Both the position numbers and the translations under genes were made by a program. Below are positions 45,183 to 49,580 of a DNA stretch of 49,580 nucleotides, piece by piece. The DNA is from Nitrospira sp. (lineage in GTDB: Bacteria > Nitrospirota > Nitrospiria > Nitrospirales > Nitrospiraceae), in contig JARFXP010000011.1 of NCBI GenBank assembly GCA_029194675.1, positions 1 to 49,580 of the forward strand, written 5' to 3'. The notes under the pieces were generated by a model. That model ran no database searches. It was not told where the DNA came from and saw only the letters and a list, made by a program, of their open reading frames with translations. Position 1 is the stretch's first letter. Each line of letters starts with the position of its first letter.

Positions 45183-46363
45183 GGAAGGTCTGATTTATTC
45201 TCCTCGCGAGATGTGCTACGGATAGCGCAGCACTGAACGGGAGGCGCATCCGATGCAACAGCAGACATTTGCCGAGGTCACGTTTGAACCGTATCGCAAG
45301 CCCACTCGCCGCGAGCAGTTCCTGGATGAAATGAACCGTGTCGTGCCGTGGGCGGACCTGGTGGCGGCCATTGAGCCGGTCTATCCCAAGGCCGAAGGCC
45401 CCGGGCGGCCACCGGTGGGCGTCGAGCGCATGCTGCGCCTCCATTGTCTGCAACAGTGGTTCAACCTGTCGGATCCGGCCGTGGAAGAGGCGCTGGACGA
45501 CTCACGGGCGATGCGGCAGTTCGTGGGCATTGATCTGGGCCGCGAGCCCGTGCCCGATGAAACGACGATCTGCAAGTTTCGGCATCTCTTGGAAGCCCAC
45601 CAACTGGGCGAGCGGCTCTTTGCACGGATCGGCGCGTATCTGGCAACCCACGGCATAAAAGTCAGTCGCGGGACCATCGTGGATGCCACCATCATCAGTG
45701 CGCCCAGTTCAACCAAGAATCGCCAGAAGGCGCGGGATCCGGAGATGCATCAGACGAAGAAGGGCAATCAGTGGTACTTCGGCATGAAAGCGCATATCGG
45801 TGTGGACAGCCAGACCAAGCTGATTCATTCAGTGGCCGCGACTGCCGCGAATGTGCATGACAGCCAGGGGTTACCGAAGTTGCTGCATGGACAGGAGACG
45901 CGGGTGGGGGGCGATGCCGCGTATAGCGGGCAGCGCGACGTGATTCGACACCACGCCCCCAGGGCTAAGAGCTTTGTGCAGACTAAAGCGCATCGCCATC
46001 GGCCCCTGAGTGAGACCGAGCGGGCCCGGAACCGCACGAAGTCGAAGGTGCGGGCGAAAGTCGAACATGCGTTCTTGGTGATCAAGCAGATCTTCGGGTG
46101 GGCCAACGTCCGCTACCGGGGGTTGGCGAAGAACACCCACTGGCTGTTCATCAGTTGCGGCTTGGCGAATCTCTATGTGACGCGCCGGCAGCTGCTGGCG
46201 GAAGCCTCGTGAGCCCGTGTGCGAACGGAGTCATGGGCAGCCTGACAGAGCGGGCGAGCCCCGAGAAAGACGATCCCGGACCAGCGGATTCCCACCTGAT
46301 GGCCAGTAGTGATTCCCCCAGGGACAGATTGCTTCGTGCAACTGTGAATTAATCAGACGTTCC
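45183..46363 (+). mobile_element. complete IS5-family element with CTAA target duplication
   Basis: The terminal inverted repeats (18 bases, 16 matching) lie at 45183-45200 and 46346-46363, starting GGAAGGTCTG and GGAACGTCTG. The target sequence CTAA is duplicated at 45179-45182 and 46364-46367, as expected for the IS5 group. The element is 1181 bp long with one intact gene. The perfect target duplication suggests a fairly recent insertion. Confidence 0.92.
45253..46212 (+). CDS. IS5-family transposase
   Basis: 319 residues. The N-terminal part (FLDEMNRVVPWADLVAAIEP, VGVERMLRLHCLQQWFNLSD, PDETTICKFRHLLE) is the DUF772-like region. The DDE core has IVDATII near residue 142, GDAAYSG near 220 and a C-terminal Glu in KVRAKVEHAF near 272. 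The frame is open and complete with a GGGAGG ribosome site, so the enzyme may be active. Confidence 0.95.
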   Translation: MQQQTFAEVTFEPYRKPTRREQFLDEMNRVVPWADLVAAIEPVYPKAEGPGRPPVGVERMLRLHCLQQWFNLSDPAVEEALDDSRAMRQFVGIDLGREPVPDETTICKFRHLLEAHQLGERLFARIGAYLATHGIKVSRGTIVDATIISAPSSTKNRQKARDPEMHQTKKGNQWYFGMKAHIGVDSQTKLIHSVAATAANVHDSQGLPKLLHGQETRVGGDAAYSGQRDVIRHHAPRAKSFVQTKAHRHRPLSETERARNRTKSKVRAKVEHAFLVIKQIFGWANVRYRGLAKNTHWLFISCGLANLYVTRRQLLAEAS

Positions 46364-46545
46364 CTAAATAAAACAGAAACAGACTCGATTCCAACGAGCG
46401 CCACAGTTGACACTGTCCGATAAGGGCCGAATGAAGAGTGAGCATCGCTCTTCGTGCGACCAGCATTACCTGCTAGCTGCACTAGCTCACCTGGGTTCAC
46501 ACATAACCCGTCACTGTACGACCAATCGACAGCCTCTTCTCACCT

Positions 46546-46571
46546 ATGATATATACAACCTATATATTCAT
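46546..46571. promoter_or_regulatory. AT-rich near-palindrome before the RHH-like gene
   Basis: ATGATATATA and TATATATTCAT flank CAACC and are reverse complements apart from one base of offset. The site lies about 17 bases before the ATG and in the promoter area, which fits an operator for a self-regulated RHH protein. It could also be a chance AT-rich stretch. Confidence 0.35.
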
Positions 46572-46588
46572 TCCTCCACGGAGGCCAT

Positions 46589-46882
46589 ATGCCATCCACC
46601 AATGTGCAGGTTCCTGTTTTGATGAGTCGAACACAAAAGCGGAGACTGGCTCGAAAGGCCAAGCTCGCTCATATCACCATGGGTGAACTTCTCAGACAAG
46701 GAGGAGAACGGTTTACTCCGATGGATGATCAAGACCTTTTAGATCATATGGCCACACAGGTCATTCGAGCGACCACCAAGACCATCCGTTCGATCGATAA
46801 GACTCTTTCTCTGGTGGCGCAATCGGAAGCGCGAATGGATGCGTTGATTAAACAAAAAAGGAAAAGCCAATCATGGGACTGA
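46589..46882 (+). CDS. small basic protein, possible RHH-type antitoxin
   Basis: 97 residues with GGAGG before the ATG. The start (TNVQVPVLMSRTQKRRLARK, then AKLAHITMGELLRQG) resembles a ribbon-helix-helix DNA-binding part. A helical tail with many Asp, Thr and Lys residues follows. No toxin-like partner is intact next to it; the following small frame is broken. A role as an antitoxin is inference only. Confidence 0.5.
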   Translation: MPSTNVQVPVLMSRTQKRRLARKAKLAHITMGELLRQGGERFTPMDDQDLLDHMATQVIRATTKTIRSIDKTLSLVAQSEARMDALIKQKRKSQSWD

Positions 46883-47073
46883 CGGAAGGCGTATGGGATG
46901 CGTTCGCCAACACGCTGAAGCTTAGTGATAAAGTCGACTAGTTAAACGCCACGCTCGCCAAACAGCAAACCCGCATTGAAGACCTGAACACTCGGGTCAT
47001 CCGACTCGAAACAGCGCTTGAGTTTGCCCTCCAACGGAAGCCCCAGCGACGGATTACCGGACGCTCCGAGTAG
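46873..47073 (+). pseudogene. small coiled-coil protein gene with an internal amber codon
   Basis: ATG 46873 opens a frame that overlaps the stop of the preceding gene. After 22 codons (MGLTEGVWDAFANTLKLSDK, then VD) a TAG stands at 46939-46941, and the same frame continues for 43 further codons to 47073. The second part (NATLAKQQTRIEDLNTRVIR, then LETALEF) is a clear heptad coiled coil. The continuity in one frame points to one former gene of about 66 residues interrupted by a nonsense change, or a read-through product. Confidence 0.6.
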
Positions 47074-47094
47074 ATATTCCCATCCAGGCTTCAT

Positions 47095-47319
47095 ATGAGC
47101 AATCTTATCCGTGCCCGCGTTAAGGGCGACGTCATCGAACCTCTACAGATCGACCTACTGGAGGGTCAGGAAGTCATGGTGACCATTCTTGCTCCAACCG
47201 ACCGCGAGGCTTTTCAGCGCAGCGCAGGGCAGTGGAAGGGCACACTCTACCCCGAGGCATTGATCCGCAACATCGATGATGATCGGTTGGTTTCTACCAG
47301 ACCCGTTCCCAGCCTATGA
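47095..47319 (+). CDS. DUF104/AF2212-like antitoxin
   Basis: 74 residues. The start IRARVKGDVIEPLQIDLLEG and EVMVTI match the DUF104 antitoxin pattern, a small beta-barrel-like fold that often precedes a PIN toxin. The stop overlaps the start of a PIN-like frame by four bases, but that frame is cut short. Without a functional toxin it is a solitary antitoxin. Confidence 0.75.
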   Translation: MSNLIRARVKGDVIEPLQIDLLEGQEVMVTILAPTDREAFQRSAGQWKGTLYPEALIRNIDDDRLVSTRPVPSL

Positions 47320-47384
47320 CCTTCCGGTATCTCATCGATACAGACTGTGAGATTCCCGCCGACTTCCTGGCAGACCGTGGATAG
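47316..47384 (+). pseudogene. truncated PIN-domain toxin gene
   Basis: ATG 47316 overlaps the antitoxin stop (ATGA). The frame reads MTFRYLIDTDCEIPADFLAD before a TAG at 47382-47384. LIDTD is the first acidic motif of PIN domains, so this is the start of a toxin cut after 22 residues. The sequence that follows is unrelated and holds the 37-bp repeat. Confidence 0.65.
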
Positions 47385-47391
47385 GCTCATG

Positions 47392-47428
47392 AAAGGAAGT
47401 TGGGATCGGATCTTGTATTGTGCATTCG
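47392..47428 (+). repeat. 37-bp direct repeat, copy 2
   Basis: Second copy of the sequence at 45012-45048, two mismatches in 37. It starts eight bases after the truncated PIN frame ends. Confidence 0.6.
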
Positions 47429-47432
47429 GAAC

Positions 47433-47460
47433 GAAGTTAAGGGGTCGAAGTTAAAGGGTC
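47433..47460 (+). repeat. tandem 14-bp repeat
   Basis: GAAGTTAAGGGGTC is followed directly by GAAGTTAAAGGGTC with one mismatch. It sits between the 37-bp repeat and the PIN toxin gene. Sequences of this kind often flank REP-like or IS200-like units, but no transposase is present. Confidence 0.5.
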
Positions 47461-47513
47461 GGATACCTTTGTGTTTCAGGATTCTGGCACCGGTGTCATT
47501 GTCCTGTTCAGAC

Positions 47514-47915
47514 TCAGCCAACAAACGCAGATGGTGAGACCGCCACGGTAGGGAATGCTTTGAGGATCTGCCGGTCCGTCGTCACCAAGGGCACTCGCAA
47601 ATCTTTCGCCAGAACGACAAACTCACAATCGTAGGCCGAGCAGCCGGATTGCGCCGCGAGGCTCAGCACGTGCTGTGAGATGACGCTGTACTCATGGCCG
47701 ATCAACCACCGTTCGGCTTCTTCGACAATAGCAGTGGCCATCTCCAACGAAAGACCACCTTTCCGGACGAGCCCGATCAGTACATTCCGAAATTCAGATC
47801 GCCACAGCAACGGAACCGCCCACACAGGATCACGTCGCAGCACGGCTTCGCTTTCCTCGGTTCGTTGCACCTGGACATAGAGATAGATCAGGAGATTCGT
47901 GTCGGACACGATCAT
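47514..47915 (-). CDS. PIN-domain toxin (VapC-like)
   Basis: 133 residues. The acidic PIN motifs are DTNLLIYLY at the start, SEFRN near residue 40, CEFVVLAKD and the final TTDRQILKAFP. PIN toxins are ribonucleases that act on tRNA or rRNA. It follows its antitoxin with a four-base overlap, and a truncated relative is found at 44937. Confidence 0.88.
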   Translation of the reverse strand: MIVSDTNLLIYLYVQVQRTEESEAVLRRDPVWAVPLLWRSEFRNVLIGLVRKGGLSLEMATAIVEEAERWLIGHEYSVISQHVLSLAAQSGCSAYDCEFVVLAKDLRVPLVTTDRQILKAFPTVAVSPSAFVG

Positions 47916-48154
47916 GGCCGACCAACGACTTTCAGTTCACCCAGCAGCCGATCCGTCACTTTGAGGCCTTTCGGTATACGACGAAGTGCCCGAGCACGAG
48001 CCAAGAGGGCATCGCTATCTACCGGGACGCTGTGCGTCATCTGTTCGAGATACGAGATGACCTGAAAATTCAGGCTTCGATGCTGCGCGGCTGCCTGTTG
48101 TTTAAGCCGCTTTACCACCGGTTCCGGAACATTCTTGATCGTCAGAGTCGCCAT
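47912..48154 (-). CDS. RHH-type antitoxin (FitA/VapB-like) of the PIN toxin
   Basis: 80 residues. The start MATLTIKNVPEPVVKRLKQQ forms a ribbon-helix-helix with AAAQHRSLNFQVISYLEQM as the second part. The C-terminal tail (ALRRIPKGLKVTDRLL) would block the PIN active site. The stop overlaps the toxin start. The pair is probably autoregulated. Confidence 0.85.
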   Translation of the reverse strand: MATLTIKNVPEPVVKRLKQQAAAQHRSLNFQVISYLEQMTHSVPVDSDALLARARALRRIPKGLKVTDRLLGELKVVGRP

Positions 48155-48409
48155 CTCGGCCTCCCCTCAGTGGGCATCCATAATGCTACCGATATGGATA
48201 CTATCCTGACGGCACCACCCGGTCAAGTGCCCTCCCAGAAGCAGCTTGGGGGAATATGCCCATCCCTCCGGGCAAATCGACGGAGTGCTATACCCTGCCC
48301 CATCCGCTTGACTCTCTCTCCACTCCTCCGTACTCTCTTTGATATTGCATCTTGTCAGTAGCTGAAACACTTCCCTCTCTGCTTCTGATTCTCAAAGGAG
48401 GCGCCACAG
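48155..48409. promoter_or_regulatory. 255-bp divergent region
   Basis: This lies between the minus-strand antitoxin and a plus-strand unknown gene. CTCAAAGGAGGCGCC gives a strong ribosome site ahead of ATG 48410. No operator-like symmetric site is clear. Confidence 0.3.
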
Positions 48410-48793
48410 ATGGCTCAACGACCTTTTCAAACTGGAGCAGTCGTCAATCTGAGTGAGGGAGAAAGCACCAAGGAAGCGGTCATCGTGACCGTTCCCAGAA
48501 AGAAACGATTCCATACTCAATCTGTCGGCATCAATGGTTTCGGGCAGCCGAATCAATCGCTTTTCTATGCCGTTCATGTGACGACGCGCTCGAGAGTCGG
48601 CATCTATCCCATTGCCCCCACCGGCATTGCTGAGATAGATGAGCCCGAATTTCCGGCCAGGTTTTTCGGAAGCCAGGAGGCAATTCTCTACGCAGATCCC
48701 GGATCCGACCTCATCTTCACGGTTGCGCGCAAGGAGACAACGGGCAATGTAAGGGTGTTCATCGATATCTGCGGACTCCTCGTGGACGTGTGA
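48410..48793 (+). CDS. unknown 127-residue protein
   Basis: 127 residues after a strong GGAGG. There is no signal or membrane segment. The sequence is beta-rich with GINGFGQPNQSLFYAVHVTT, RSRVGIYPIAPTG and FIDICGLLVDV. No family is recognised. It lies 78 bases upstream of the methyltransferase gene on the same strand, but a functional link is not evident. Confidence 0.6.
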   Translation: MAQRPFQTGAVVNLSEGESTKEAVIVTVPRKKRFHTQSVGINGFGQPNQSLFYAVHVTTRSRVGIYPIAPTGIAEIDEPEFPARFFGSQEAILYADPGSDLIFTVARKETTGNVRVFIDICGLLVDV

Positions 48794-48871
48794 GCGGGAG
48801 AAGTAAGCCAGATCGCTAGATGTAAATCTCGATAAAAGACCGGCAACCACTCGCATGGAAATTGTCTTCAT

Positions 48872-49580
48872 ATGAACACACCGCCAAACCCCTCTTCCAT
48901 TTTGCAGACTGCCTTCGGCTTTTGGAGCTCCAAGGTCCTGCTTACGGCTGTCGAGGTCGGGCTCTTCACGAAACTTGCCGGTCACCGTCTCACCGGAGCG
49001 GAGCTGGGCAAGGAATTGCAATTCCATCCACGCGCCGATCCCGACTTTTTTGATGCCCTCGTGGCGATGAAGTTTCTCAACCGTGAGGGTGACGGCCCGC
49101 ACGCGAAGTATTTCAATACGCCGGAGGGCGCCATGTTCCTCGATGCAGCAAGCCCAAGGTACATCGGTGGGATTCTCGTCATGCTCAATGAGCGATTGTA
49201 CAAATTTTGGAATGATTTGCCCGAGGCGTTACGGACGGGACGGCCCCAGAACGAGATCAAGCACGGACAGAAAGGGATGTTTGAGGAACTCTATTCGAAC
49301 CTTCCAAGGTTGGAACAATTCATGGGTGCGATGACCGGACTCTCGCGCCTCAATTTCGAAGCGTTCGCGGAGAAATTTGACTTCTCGAACTTCAGGACCC
49401 TCTGCGATGTGGGCGGTGCGACCGGACTGCTCAGCATCGAGGTTGCGAAGCGACACCCTCATCTCACGTGCACCAGCTTTGATCTACCGGTCGTCGAGCC
49501 GATCGCGAAGAAACATATCGCCGCCGCCGGCTTGGAGAGTCGCGTGCGTACGGCGTCCGGCGACTTCTTCAAGGACCGGC
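48872..49580 (+). CDS. SAM-dependent O-methyltransferase, C-terminus beyond window
   Basis: About 236 residues are visible from ATG 48872. An N-terminal winged-helix dimerisation domain (about 10-100, LLTAVEVGLFTKLAG, YFNTPEGAMFL) is followed by the SAM-binding motif DVGGATGLLSIEVAK near residue 176 and FDLPVVEP near 205. This is the acetylserotonin/caffeate O-methyltransferase layout, also found in polyketide and carotenoid pathways. The substrate cannot be read from this part. The gene runs off the window end. Confidence 0.9.
   Translation, partial: MNTPPNPSSILQTAFGFWSSKVLLTAVEVGLFTKLAGHRLTGAELGKELQFHPRADPDFFDALVAMKFLNREGDGPHAKYFNTPEGAMFLDAASPRYIGGILVMLNERLYKFWNDLPEALRTGRPQNEIKHGQKGMFEELYSNLPRLEQFMGAMTGLSRLNFEAFAEKFDFSNFRTLCDVGGATGLLSIEVAKRHPHLTCTSFDLPVVEPIAKKHIAAAGLESRVRTASGDFFKDR

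Overview
The window is bacterial chromosome, most likely from a Nitrospira-type member of the Nitrospirota. The call rests on the mix of protein families: a PilZ protein with an NISSGGM core, a short LuxR-type regulator with an N-terminal PAS-like part, a cytochrome c/FTR1 fusion, and a long housekeeping block with gatC, panD and gatA together. Dispersed palindromic repeats of a type I associate with Nitrospira also fit. It is an inference from protein character, not a database match. No tRNA, rRNA or CRISPR array was seen.

Left part (1-10.8 kb): a TonB-dependent receptor cut by the window edge, a small His-rich secreted protein, a class I DAHP synthase, a COG4280-like membrane protein and a large cytochrome c/FTR1 iron permease. 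Receptor, small protein, membrane protein and permease look like a metal-handling neighbourhood. An IS30-family element follows, lying in the 3' part of a lipoprotein gene. Decayed IS3-type transposase pieces, a PilZ protein, a LuxR-type regulator and a lipoprotein come next.

Middle part (10.8-37.4 kb): ordinary core genome. A run of minus-strand genes, many overlapping or nearly so, reads glmU, glmS, gatC, panD, gatA, a DUF948 protein, a YtxH protein, gatB, eno, an ftsB-like gene, era, mgtE, recO, a DUF971 gene, a lipoprotein and glgA. A DUF502 membrane protein lies at its head. On the plus strand are tmk, holB, metG and a secreted protein. Then smc, ispH and a phd/relE-type toxin-antitoxin pair run on the minus strand.

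Right part (37.6-49.6 kb): an accessory region. A 1061-residue STAND ATPase/TPR/SARP-type activator is followed on the same strand by three unusual genes: an unknown 167-residue protein, a 331-residue protein with a hydrophobic N-terminal half and a three-repeat trefoil-like C-terminus, and a secreted trypsin-like protease fused to a five-blade tachylectin-2-like propeller. Two heptamers spaced like a SARP operator sit just upstream of the first target candidate. I take this as the best candidate for an undescribed system: a regulated set of lectin/protease effectors. Beyond it lies mobile and toxin-antitoxin debris: a complete IS5-family element with a CTAA target duplication, the left end of a related element, a fragment of a vapC gene, a small gene broken by an amber codon, an antitoxin gene with a truncated PIN toxin, and an intact RHH/PIN pair. 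The window ends in a small unknown protein and a truncated SAM-dependent O-methyltransferase gene.
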